60,478 nucleotides of DNA, from NCBI GenBank assembly GCA_905214875.1, contig CAJMNR010000026.1:1-60478 (forward strand), in the 5' to 3' direction. The translations under genes were made by a program, and so were the position numbers. Below are positions 42,478 to 50,393 of the stretch, piece after piece. The stretch's first letter is position 1. Every line of letters starts with the position of its first letter. A model generated the notes under the pieces. The model saw only the letters and a program-made list of their open reading frames with translations, had not been told where the DNA came from and did not search any database. This stretch comes from an uncultured bacterium (GTDB taxonomy: Bacteria; Bacillota; Clostridia; Lachnospirales; Lachnospiraceae).

Positions 42478-43869
42478 ATGGAACGAAAGTTAAGAAAAAG
42501 CTATTTGTTGATGTTTCCGCTTTTTATAATAACGCTCCTTTTGGTAATTGCCATTGGAACATGGGTCAATGCTACCTATATTCGGCCATCACTGGCAGCA
42601 TTTCAATATACGGCAGATCGTCTTGTAGAAGAGGGGCTTGATGAGAAGCGAATTGAAGAAGTCGTTCGGGATGGCGGCGGAATTATATTTGTGCATGAAG
42701 ATGGAAGAGTAGAGCAGATTGGAGGAATACGAGTATGGGAGGCAGAAGAAATGTCAGTTAAAGAGCGTACTGACTTTTTTGTCAATGCCAATGATCCTTA
42801 TGCAGACTACAAGCATTCCATTTTCTATGACGAGGAAAACAAAGGATGGCTGATTGTAAGTTTTCCGGTGTCAATGAGATTACAGGTTATCTTTGCGTCA
42901 AATCATACATCCAAAGACTATCAAAAATCTTTTCTTTTCTATCTTGTGCTTGGAGGAAGTCTGGCAGCTATTTTATTTTTCTTCGCATGGTACTATGCAA
43001 GACATTCAGCAAAGACATATAGCTTGCCGCTTAAAAAGGTATGTGACAGCGTAAGGGAGATTTCCAAAGGAAATTATCAAGTAAAAGAGCAGGAAACAAA
43101 TATTGAGGAATATAAGTTGCTTGAGCAGGATATTAAGCAGTTAGCAATGCTACTCGAGGAAGAAAAGAAGACGACAAAGCAGTTGGCGGATAGCAAACGG
43201 CAGATGTTACTTGATATTTCTCACGATCTTAGAAATCCATTGGCTACGATTTTAGGCTATTCGGAAAGTTTATGTCGAGAAGATGGGTTATCTGAGAAGG
43301 AGAAAGAAAACTATATGGAAGTTATTTATCGGAATAGTATGAGAGCCCATTCGCTGATGAATGATTTGTTTGAGTACACAAGGCTTGAGGAGACAGCATT
43401 TACCGTGGAGAAGGAACGGGTAGATATCTCAGAGTTCTTAAGAGAGTTTGCAGCATCTTATGTGCCGGATTTGGAAAGCGCTGGATTTGAGGCGGAATTT
43501 GAAATCCCAGAAGAGGAATATTTTGCAATGCTTGATGTGACAAGAATGGAGCGTGCACTTGGTAATATCGTACAGAACAGTTTGCGATATAATCAGTCAG
43601 GAACTAAGTTGAAACTTACGCTTTCAATAATAGGTAAACAGGCGACCATCCATATAATCGATAACGGAATTGGCATAGACAAGGCACTGTGTGACTCGAT
43701 TTTTTTACCATTTACAAGAGTAGACAAAGCAAGAAATTCAAAGCATGGCGGAAGTGGATTGGGGCTATCCATATCGAAAAAAATAATCGAAGCACTTGGT
43801 GGAACGATCCGTTTAGAAAGCGGTCCGAATCAAGGGTGTGATTTTATAATTAATATTCCACTCACGTAA
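42478..43869 (+). CDS. Sensor histidine kinase
   Basis: 463 aa. Two membrane helices (about 10-32, 155-178) flank an external sensor of about 120 residues. HAMP region, H-box ISHDLRNPLATILGYSE (His near 249), N-box IVQNSLRYNQ, G-boxes DNGIGIDKA and SGLGLSISKKI. Standard complete kinase partnering the upstream regulator. Confidence 0.92.
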   Translation: MERKLRKSYLLMFPLFIITLLLVIAIGTWVNATYIRPSLAAFQYTADRLVEEGLDEKRIEEVVRDGGGIIFVHEDGRVEQIGGIRVWEAEEMSVKERTDFFVNANDPYADYKHSIFYDEENKGWLIVSFPVSMRLQVIFASNHTSKDYQKSFLFYLVLGGSLAAILFFFAWYYARHSAKTYSLPLKKVCDSVREISKGNYQVKEQETNIEEYKLLEQDIKQLAMLLEEEKKTTKQLADSKRQMLLDISHDLRNPLATILGYSESLCREDGLSEKEKENYMEVIYRNSMRAHSLMNDLFEYTRLEETAFTVEKERVDISEFLREFAASYVPDLESAGFEAEFEIPEEEYFAMLDVTRMERALGNIVQNSLRYNQSGTKLKLTLSIIGKQATIHIIDNGIGIDKALCDSIFLPFTRVDKARNSKHGGSGLGLSISKKIIEALGGTIRLESGPNQGCDFIINIPLT

Positions 43870-43953
43870 TTATTTCGTTTTCATAAAGAGTAGTAACCTG
43901 CAGAATTAGCACTTCATATATTAGTAGTAATGATTTAATGGGAAGTGCTCTGT

Positions 43954-44901
43954 ATGGTTATTACACCGGGAATAAAAGATTGTGAGTGGATATATGAAAA
44001 TGGAAGAAAGGTATTTACACTGATTGCGGAGGAAATCACATGGGAACTAGTGGATGGAATCTGTATTAAGGCATGGGGATATAATGGCTCTACGCCAGGG
44101 CCAACGATTCATGTATTTCCAGGGGATAAAGTTGTCTTTCGTGTGATTAACCATTTACCAGTTAAGACGAGTATCCATTGGCATGGATTAGAAGTACCAA
44201 ATAATATGGATGGGGTTCCGCCAATCGAGCCATCTCCATTTATTGATCCGGGATACTATGTAGAGTATTGTTTTACCATAAATAATCCACCAGGAACGTA
44301 TTTATATCATTCCCATGTTGATGTTATGACGCAGGACAATGCAGGATTGTTTGGCGGGCTTATTGTAGAAGACCCTAGAAATCAGAAACGGTGCCACTAT
44401 AAGGACTATCTTTACATTTTACAGGAATGGGCAATTAAAGAATTGTGCTGGGGAGACCTTACTCCAGGAGTCTATCCGCTTAATTTTATAGACCCTCAAT
44501 TTAATTTCTTCACAATGAATGGCACATGTTATCCAAAGACACTTCCATTAAAGGTAAACTGTGGAGATACGGTACGTGTTCGCTTCGGCAATATTCAAAT
44601 GCACCATCATCCGATTCATTTGCATGGACATCAATTTCAAGTAGTTGCAGCAGATGGCTTCCCAATCAAAGAGAGTGCGAGAATCTGTAAGAACACGATT
44701 TTAGTTGCTTCGGGAGAAACATGGGATGTTGAATTCTTAGCAAATAATCCGGGAATCTGGCCAATGCACTGTCATATGCCTCATCATGTGACAAATAATG
44801 GGGCGCCTCCAGTTGGTGGTATGTTTACGACTGTAAATTACTGTGATGGTACGCCGGCGCGATACGATTATTGCAATCCAGATTGGCCAAGACTTACATA
44901 A
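43954..44901 (+). CDS. Multicopper oxidase, short form
   Basis: 315 aa from ATG 43954 (GGGAAG six bases upstream). Four copper motifs: HWHG, YHSHVD, HPIHLHGHQF and MHCHMPHH. Cys and His of the type-1 site are present; the usual axial Met is unclear in the VTNNG stretch. At about 315 aa it is shorter than three-domain laccases (about 500), fitting a compact or two-domain form. No signal peptide, so cytoplasmic or outer spore/cell layer location is uncertain. An oxygen-using enzyme is notable in an anaerobe. Confidence 0.85.
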   Translation: MVITPGIKDCEWIYENGRKVFTLIAEEITWELVDGICIKAWGYNGSTPGPTIHVFPGDKVVFRVINHLPVKTSIHWHGLEVPNNMDGVPPIEPSPFIDPGYYVEYCFTINNPPGTYLYHSHVDVMTQDNAGLFGGLIVEDPRNQKRCHYKDYLYILQEWAIKELCWGDLTPGVYPLNFIDPQFNFFTMNGTCYPKTLPLKVNCGDTVRVRFGNIQMHHHPIHLHGHQFQVVAADGFPIKESARICKNTILVASGETWDVEFLANNPGIWPMHCHMPHHVTNNGAPPVGGMFTTVNYCDGTPARYDYCNPDWPRLT

Positions 44902-44916
44902 TGAATATTTTGACTA

Positions 44917-44959
44917 AAAACTATCCAAATGGAGACTGACTTCATTTGGATAGTTTTTT
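44917..44959 (+). terminator. Terminator after the multicopper oxidase gene
   Basis: AACTATCCAAAT, loop, ATTTGGATAGTT, T6: a 12-bp perfect stem. Confidence 0.92.
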
Positions 44960-45041
44960 GCAACTGGATGAATACTAAAATTGACATAAAATGTATACGG
45001 GACTAAAATAAAAGAGGTTTTACAGGAAAGAAAACTCTGAA

Positions 45042-45092
45042 TTTACAAGTTCTGTCACGTATGGTATCATACTTAAAAAAGAACAAACATTC
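45042..45092 (+). promoter_or_regulatory. polY promoter with LexA-like SOS box
   Basis: TTTACA (45042-45047), 17-base spacer, TGGTATCAT (-10 at 45065-45070), then GAACAAACATTC (45081-45092) at the start region. It differs by one base from the Gram-positive SOS core GAACN4GTTC. A second possible promoter, TTGACA-17-TAAAAT, lies at 44981-45009. Confidence 0.6.
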
Positions 45093-45118
45093 GAAAAATG
45101 TAAAGGAGGAGAAATCTG

Positions 45119-46387
45119 TTGGAAAAGAACAGAACGTATCTATGTGTGGATTTAAAATCGTTTTATGCTTCTGTAGAATGTGTAGAACGTAATCTTGACC
45201 CGCTGACTACTAACCTAGTAGTAGCAGATCCGGAACGCTCGGAAAAGACCATTTGCCTTGCAATTTCTCCTTCCATGAAAGCGCTTGGCATTCCGAACCG
45301 TTGCAGGGTATTTCAAATTCCAAAACATGTGGAATATATCATGGCGCCACCAAGAATGAAGTTATATATCGAGTATTCGGCTGACATTTACGCCATTTAT
45401 TTAAAATATATTGCCAAGGAAGATATTCATGTGTATTCCATCGATGAGGTATTTATGGATGTAACCGATTATCTTACGATGTATCAAATGACAGCAGAAG
45501 AATTAGGTATGCAGATTCGTAATGATATCCTAAAAACGACAGGAATCACAGCTACATGCGGTATCGGAAGCAATTTGTATCTTGCAAAGATTGCGCTTGA
45601 TATTACGGCAAAACATACAAAGGACGGAATTGGCATCCTAGATGAAGAAAGCTATAAAAGGACGTTGTGGAATCATAAGCCGTTAAATGATTTTTGGAGA
45701 GTAGGAGCAGGTACAGTAAAGCGCCTTTCTAGCATTGGAATCAGTACGATGGGAGAAGTGGCACAAGCCGATGAAAGCATACTGTATAAGATTTTCGGAA
45801 TCGATGCAGAGTTGTTAATCGACCATGCATGGGGAAGAGAAACTACGACCATAGCAGATATCCATTCATATAAACCAAAGACAAACTGCCTGACAAGCGG
45901 ACAGGTGCTTATGCGAGATTATGGATTTGAAGAAGGTAAAATCATCGTAAAGGAAATGGCAGATTTGCTATGCCTTGATTTAGTCGATCGAGGAATGGTG
46001 ACTGAGTCGGTTACGTTACAGCTTGGTTATGCGAAAGAGTTTGGAATGGAGCCGGCAAGAGGCACCGTTTCCATGAATTTTCCTACAAGTTCTACAAAGA
46101 CGATTATGTCCCACGTCGAACAGCTCTATGAGCGAATTACAGACCGACATACACCAATTCGTAAAGTCAACATGGTATTTAACCATATTGTAGATGAGGC
46201 ATATCAACAATATAATTTGTTCTGTGATCCGGCAGAGCTTGAGCGCGAACGTAAGATGCAGCAGGCAATGCTCGATATAAAGAAAAAGTTCGGGAAAAAT
46301 GCAATCTTAAAGGGAATGAACTTACAGGCAGGCGCCACGACGATGGAACGAAACCATCAGATTGGAGGGCATAAAAGTGGAGAATAG
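45119..46387 (+). CDS. Y-family DNA polymerase (ImpB/MucB/UmuC type)
   Basis: 422 aa, TTG start eight bases after AAAGGAGGAG. Catalytic acids: D in CVDLKSFYASVE and DE in VYSIDEVFMDVTDY; the steric region and helix-hairpin GVGAGTVKRLSSIGIS-type motif follow. It copies past DNA damage. Followed by an overlapping YolD gene, a pair also known from B. subtilis. Confidence 0.9.
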   Translation: MEKNRTYLCVDLKSFYASVECVERNLDPLTTNLVVADPERSEKTICLAISPSMKALGIPNRCRVFQIPKHVEYIMAPPRMKLYIEYSADIYAIYLKYIAKEDIHVYSIDEVFMDVTDYLTMYQMTAEELGMQIRNDILKTTGITATCGIGSNLYLAKIALDITAKHTKDGIGILDEESYKRTLWNHKPLNDFWRVGAGTVKRLSSIGISTMGEVAQADESILYKIFGIDAELLIDHAWGRETTTIADIHSYKPKTNCLTSGQVLMRDYGFEEGKIIVKEMADLLCLDLVDRGMVTESVTLQLGYAKEFGMEPARGTVSMNFPTSSTKTIMSHVEQLYERITDRHTPIRKVNMVFNHIVDEAYQQYNLFCDPAELERERKMQQAMLDIKKKFGKNAILKGMNLQAGATTMERNHQIGGHKSGE

Positions 46388-46718
46388 AATGAAAATGAGC
46401 CGCGAAGAGCGTGCAAAACAGTTTATGCCATTCGATGCGTTAAAAGGCCTTCGGGAAGCAATGAAAGAAAAGGAAAAAATCATCGTTCCAAGAGTGGAAT
46501 TGTCCGAATACGCGAAAGATATATTAGACCAAAAACTTCATCAGATTGCAAAAAATGATATCATTACGGTTGTTTATTTTGAAAAAGGACAATATGTAAA
46601 AGTCACAGGTATGGTATCTCGTTTCGACATTTCATCTAGAAGTTTGAAGATTGTAAATACGAAGATTGCCTTTGATGACATTTACGATATAGAAGGGGAA
46701 CACATAAAAGTAGAATAG
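46377..46718 (+). CDS. YolD-like family protein
   Basis: 113 aa from GTG 46377 (GGAGG 46364-46368 is eight bases upstream). Contains SREERAKQFMPFDALKGLREAM, a YolD signature, and DIITVVYFEKGQYVKVTGMV. Overlaps the polymerase by 11 bases, so translation is coupled. It is assumed to regulate or assist the Y-family polymerase. Confidence 0.85.
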   Translation: MENRMKMSREERAKQFMPFDALKGLREAMKEKEKIIVPRVELSEYAKDILDQKLHQIAKNDIITVVYFEKGQYVKVTGMVSRFDISSRSLKIVNTKIAFDDIYDIEGEHIKVE

Positions 46719-46732
46719 CTGACTAAAAGGAA

Positions 46733-46772
46733 TGGCTCACGTATAGAACTTTATACGCTGAGCCTTTCTTCT
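46733..46772 (+). terminator. Terminator of the polY/YolD operon
   Basis: GGCTCACGTATA, GAACTT loop, TATACGCTGAGCC, then TTTCTTCTT. Confidence 0.8.
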
Positions 46773-46795
46773 TGGGTACATGTAAGGAGGAGAAA

Positions 46796-47305
46796 ATGAA
46801 TCATAATATAAGTAAGTCAAAGATATTGATCGGCACATTAATTGGTGAGCTAGTTATTATCGCACTATTATTCCTACCTGTAATCATTGGCTGGGGAAAT
46901 GGGTTTGGATTGACAGCAAGACTGGTAGAAAACTCTACGCAAGATGACGCTATCTCTGGTTGGCTTGTATTTCCGGCATTATTAGGGAATCTGATAGGAG
47001 GACTTGGATATATTATCTTTATCATGATTGGTGTCTTTTATTATTTGACGATTGCACTTTCCATTGGATGGAATGCACTATTTAATCTGATTAATAAAAA
47101 AGATAACATATGGCTAACTGCAGTGGCCGTTTTGCCAGGAGTCTTATACTCGATCCGAGTAAGTGCATGCGTATTTTCATTATTTACAGAAATACGGAGC
47201 ATGCAGATTCTTCTGTACATAATTCCTTGTATCATTTTATTGGGAGAAAACGTAATACAAATCTGTATGTCAGTACAAAATTTACGAATTGAAAAAATGA
47301 AATGA
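46796..47305 (+). CDS. Hypothetical integral membrane protein
   Basis: 169 aa from ATG 46796 (AAGGAGGAG just upstream). Four predicted membrane helices (about 12-35, 52-75, 80-100, 125-150). No recognised family motif. It is a single gene between a terminator and the APC transporter. Confidence 0.65.
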   Translation: MNHNISKSKILIGTLIGELVIIALLFLPVIIGWGNGFGLTARLVENSTQDDAISGWLVFPALLGNLIGGLGYIIFIMIGVFYYLTIALSIGWNALFNLINKKDNIWLTAVAVLPGVLYSIRVSACVFSLFTEIRSMQILLYIIPCIILLGENVIQICMSVQNLRIEKMK

Positions 47306-47364
47306 GGTAAAAAAAAACAATTCCTAAATTTACTCATAGAACTAGTTGTCGGGGAAATACTATC

Positions 47365-47383
47365 AGTATGTTTTAAACATACT
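47365..47383. promoter_or_regulatory. Perfect palindrome at the transporter ribosome site
   Basis: AGTATGTTT-T-AAACATACT, 9+1+9, ending two bases before the GGAGG used by the downstream gene. It could be an operator or an RNA hairpin controlling ribosome access. Confidence 0.5.
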
Positions 47384-47393
47384 GGAGGTTCAT

Positions 47394-48716
47394 ATGGATA
47401 AAGGTTTAGAAAAAAGATTAGGATTTATGGCTGCGTTTTCTACGGTCGTAGGTCTCGTAATTGGTTCAGGTGTATTTTTTAAGCCACAGGCAATTTATAG
47501 CGTAACCAATGGCGCGCCTGGACTTGGTATTATGGCTTGGATTATTGGCGGTCTGATCACCATTGCCGGCGGACTTACTGCAACAGAAGTATCTGCTGCA
47601 ATACCAAAGACTGGTGGCATGATGATTTATATCGAAGAAATTTACGGAAGAAAATACGGGTATCTAACTGGTTGGATGCAAATGGTATTATTTTTCCCAG
47701 GGACAATTGCAGCATGTGCAGTAATCTTTGCACAACAAGCAGCAGAACTCCTAGGATTTTCTTCTGACAACCGAATCCTCGTATTAGTAATCGCTATATG
47801 CATGATTCTAGTGATTGCAGTATTTAATGTATTAGGATCTTCCTTTGGTGGATATATTCAGACCATCGCAACAATCGGCAAGCTAGTTCCTTTAGCGCTT
47901 ATTATCATATTTGGATTTATCAAAGGAAACAGTACATCCATCTTTACGCCAATGGTTGGAGATGGAGTCAATGTGACATCGGCATTAGGACAGGTATTGA
48001 TTGCAGTATTATTTGCCTATGACGGCTGGATCAATGTTGGAGCAATCGCAGGAGAAATGAAAAATCCTTCTAAGGACCTTCCAAAAGCGATTGTTGGCGG
48101 ATTGTCACTTGTTATGGCAGTTTATCTTGTAATCAACGTAGCATATTTATGGATGGTCCCTGCCAGTGACCTTGCAAATGTAACGTCACCAGCTTCCTTA
48201 GTAGCAACTAAGATATTTGGTAAGATCGGTGGAAAGATAATTTCCGCAGGTATTCTAATTTCTGTATTTGGTACGGCAAATGGCTATGTTCTTACTGGAT
48301 CGAGAGTCCCTTATGCATTATCAAAAGAAAGATTACTTCCTGGAAGCAATGCATTATCAAAAGTAAATAAGGGAAGTTCCCCTTATAACTCTATTTGGTT
48401 AATTGCTGGTCTTGCATGTCTATATGCATTAACAGGACAGTTTAACTTATTAACTGACTTAACAATCTTTGTTGTATGGGTATTTTATGTGCTAACATTT
48501 ATCGGAGTAATGATTCTTCGTAAGAAAGCACCAGACTTAGAACGACCATACAAAGTTCCACTATATCCAGTAATACCAATTATCGCAATCGTCGGTGGAC
48601 TATTTGTTGTAATCAATCAGTTATTTACCTCACCATGGATCTCCATAGGTGGCATCGTGATTACACTAATCGGCTTGCCAGTATATTCCTTAGTGTCTAA
48701 GAAAAAAGAAGAATAA
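47394..48716 (+). CDS. APC-family amino-acid transporter (SteT-like)
   Basis: 440 aa from ATG 47394 (TGGAGG upstream). About twelve membrane helices. N-terminal GLVIGSGVFFKPQAIYSV and AAIPKTGGMMIYIEEIYG are typical of APC exchangers of the serine/threonine and LAT-like branch. Substrate not determinable. Confidence 0.88.
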   Translation: MDKGLEKRLGFMAAFSTVVGLVIGSGVFFKPQAIYSVTNGAPGLGIMAWIIGGLITIAGGLTATEVSAAIPKTGGMMIYIEEIYGRKYGYLTGWMQMVLFFPGTIAACAVIFAQQAAELLGFSSDNRILVLVIAICMILVIAVFNVLGSSFGGYIQTIATIGKLVPLALIIIFGFIKGNSTSIFTPMVGDGVNVTSALGQVLIAVLFAYDGWINVGAIAGEMKNPSKDLPKAIVGGLSLVMAVYLVINVAYLWMVPASDLANVTSPASLVATKIFGKIGGKIISAGILISVFGTANGYVLTGSRVPYALSKERLLPGSNALSKVNKGSSPYNSIWLIAGLACLYALTGQFNLLTDLTIFVVWVFYVLTFIGVMILRKKAPDLERPYKVPLYPVIPIIAIVGGLFVVINQLFTSPWISIGGIVITLIGLPVYSLVSKKKEE

Positions 48717-48730
48717 TGTAGCGTAAATTA

Positions 48731-48776
48731 AAAATCCCGTCAGAACTGAAAAAATGTTCTGACGGGATTTCTTTTT
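48731..48776. terminator. Bidirectional terminator between transporter and pyrI
   Basis: AAATCCCGTCAGAAC pairs with GTTCTGACGGGATTT (15 bp) with T-tract on the right and A-tract on the left. Serves both the plus-strand transporter and the minus-strand pyrBI operon. Confidence 0.92.
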
Positions 48777-48801
48777 AGTTGAAAAACCTACCGTGTGTCA
48801 A

Positions 48802-49233
48802 TTACTCGATTTTTTGGTCAAATGCCTCTTCGCAGTAGATGCAACGGTAAACACGCTTATCCTTGTTTGTAAGCTTGAATACATGAGGAAGTTCCTGCTC
48901 GATAGAAGTGATACATCTAGGATTTTTACATTTGATGATGTTGGTAACTTCAGTAGGAAGAACAGGATTCTTCTTAATCACGATTTTACCATTTTCGATA
49001 ATGTTAATAGTAAGCTGGTCATCTAAAACAGCAAGCATATTGATATTTTCAGTGATAGGACCATCAATCTTGATAATATCTTTAGCCCCCATTTTGTTAG
49101 ACTTGGCATTCATAATGATGGCTACCGTACATTTTGCCTTATCAAGTTTTAAGTAATGATAGATATCCATTGCCTTTCCAGCTTTAATATGGTCAATTAC
49201 AATTCCGTTTCCTAATCCACTAATATTTAACAT
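48802..49233 (-). CDS. pyrI: PyrI, aspartate carbamoyltransferase regulatory subunit
   Basis: 143 aa. N-terminal nucleotide-binding domain (GLGNGIVIDHIKAGKAMDIY) and C-terminal zinc domain with four Cys (CKNPRC, YRCIYC). It binds nucleotide effectors and zinc-links to PyrB. It overlaps pyrB by seven bases. A separate PyrI is the enterobacterial/clostridial arrangement, absent from Bacillus. Confidence 0.93.
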   Translation of the reverse strand: MLNISGLGNGIVIDHIKAGKAMDIYHYLKLDKAKCTVAIIMNAKSNKMGAKDIIKIDGPITENINMLAVLDDQLTINIIENGKIVIKKNPVLPTEVTNIIKCKNPRCITSIEQELPHVFKLTNKDKRVYRCIYCEEAFDQKIE

Positions 49234-50150
49234 GGTCGTTCTACCTCCAATAACGTCATAATTAAAGCCATTCGGACATAAACACCGAACTGCGCCTGCT
49301 TAAAGTAAACGGCACGAGGGTCGTTATCCACTTCGGTACTGATTTCATTTACACGAGGAAGTGGGTGAAGTACTAACATATCGTCTTTCGCATATTTCAT
49401 TTTTTGTGCATCTAAGATAAATAAGTCTTTTAAACGTACGTAATCTTCTTCATTGAAGAAACGTTCTTTCTGGACTCTTGTCATATATAATAAGTCAAGT
49501 TCAGGCATAACTTCTTCAAGTACATTCACTTCTTTATATTCTATGTTGTTGGCATCTAAGACTTCCTCACGGATATATGTTGGAATTCTTAATTCTTCAG
49601 GGGAAATAAGTACAAATTTGATGTTCTCGTAACGAACGAGAGCGTTAATTAAGGAATGAACAGTACGGCCAAACTTTAAGTCACCGCAAAGACCTACGGT
49701 AAGGTTATCAAGTCTGCCTTTAAGATTTTTAATAGTAAGTAGATCGGTTAATGTCTGAGTAGGATGGTTGTGTCCACCATCACCAGCATTAATAACAGGA
49801 ATTGTAGAATATTTAGCTGCAACCATTGGAGCACCCTCTTTCGGATGACGCATTGCACAAATATCAGCATAGCTGGAAATGACACGAATAGTATCTGCAA
49901 CACTTTCACCTTTTGCTGCACTGGAAGAATCTGCAGAGGAAAAACCAAGGACATTTCCGCCAAGATTCATCATCGCTGCCTCAAACGATAATCTCGTTCT
50001 CGTGCTAGGCTCGTAGAATAATGTAGCAAGTTTTTTTCCGTCGCATACATGGGCATATTTTTTTGGATCGTTAATAATGTCCTCTGCCAAAGTTAAAACA
50101 TCATCTAGCTCATTCGTGGAAAGATCTAAAGGACTAATAATGTGTTTCAT
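49227..50150 (-). CDS. pyrB: PyrB, aspartate carbamoyltransferase catalytic subunit
   Basis: 307 aa. Carbamoyl-phosphate motif FYEPSTRTRLSFE, GDGGHNHPTQTLTDL, and HPLPRVNEI near the end. It makes N-carbamoyl-aspartate for pyrimidine synthesis. AAGGAGG ribosome site; PyrI follows. Confidence 0.95.
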   Translation of the reverse strand: MKHIISPLDLSTNELDDVLTLAEDIINDPKKYAHVCDGKKLATLFYEPSTRTRLSFEAAMMNLGGNVLGFSSADSSSAAKGESVADTIRVISSYADICAMRHPKEGAPMVAAKYSTIPVINAGDGGHNHPTQTLTDLLTIKNLKGRLDNLTVGLCGDLKFGRTVHSLINALVRYENIKFVLISPEELRIPTYIREEVLDANNIEYKEVNVLEEVMPELDLLYMTRVQKERFFNEEDYVRLKDLFILDAQKMKYAKDDMLVLHPLPRVNEISTEVDNDPRAVYFKQAQFGVYVRMALIMTLLEVERPC

Positions 50151-50205
50151 AGGTGCCTCCTTATTTCGTTAAATAATGGTATCGAAAGGTCCGATGTTAT
50201 TTCGT

Positions 50206-50234
50206 ATTTTAGCCGAACCTCTGTAAATTTTCAA
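50206..50234 (-). promoter_or_regulatory. pyrBI promoter
   Basis: On the minus strand TTGAAA, 17-base spacer, TAAAAT. The leader of about 50 bases contains a small hairpin (ATCG/CGAT nested in AAATAA/TTATTT) but no PyrR-type attenuator or T-tract terminator. Confidence 0.6.
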
Positions 50235-50329
50235 CTACATATTGTAATATATAGAGCGACGGATTACAACATAAAAATTAGAAAACTATCAAAAAAATAC
50301 CATAATCTACATTTGCTGAAAACTCTTTA

Positions 50330-50358
50330 TTGCATTCCTGTACTAAAATCTTTATAAT
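50330..50358 (+). promoter_or_regulatory. Hydratase promoter
   Basis: TTGCAT (50330-50335), 17-base spacer, TATAAT (50353-50358). It is divergent from the pyrBI promoter, with about 95 bases between the two -35 boxes. Confidence 0.65.
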
Positions 50359-50393
50359 GAAAAGATAAGTTATGCTATAAAAGGAGGACTCCC

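Noticed and set aside
46801..47337. Minus-strand frames over the hypothetical membrane protein
   Set aside because: The plus-strand gene has a strong AAGGAGGAG site and four membrane helices; the minus frames have neither starts nor family features.
50151..50205. PyrR-type attenuator before pyrB
   Set aside because: The leader is too short and has no terminator hairpin with T-tract or PyrR-binding loop, only a small nested hairpin.
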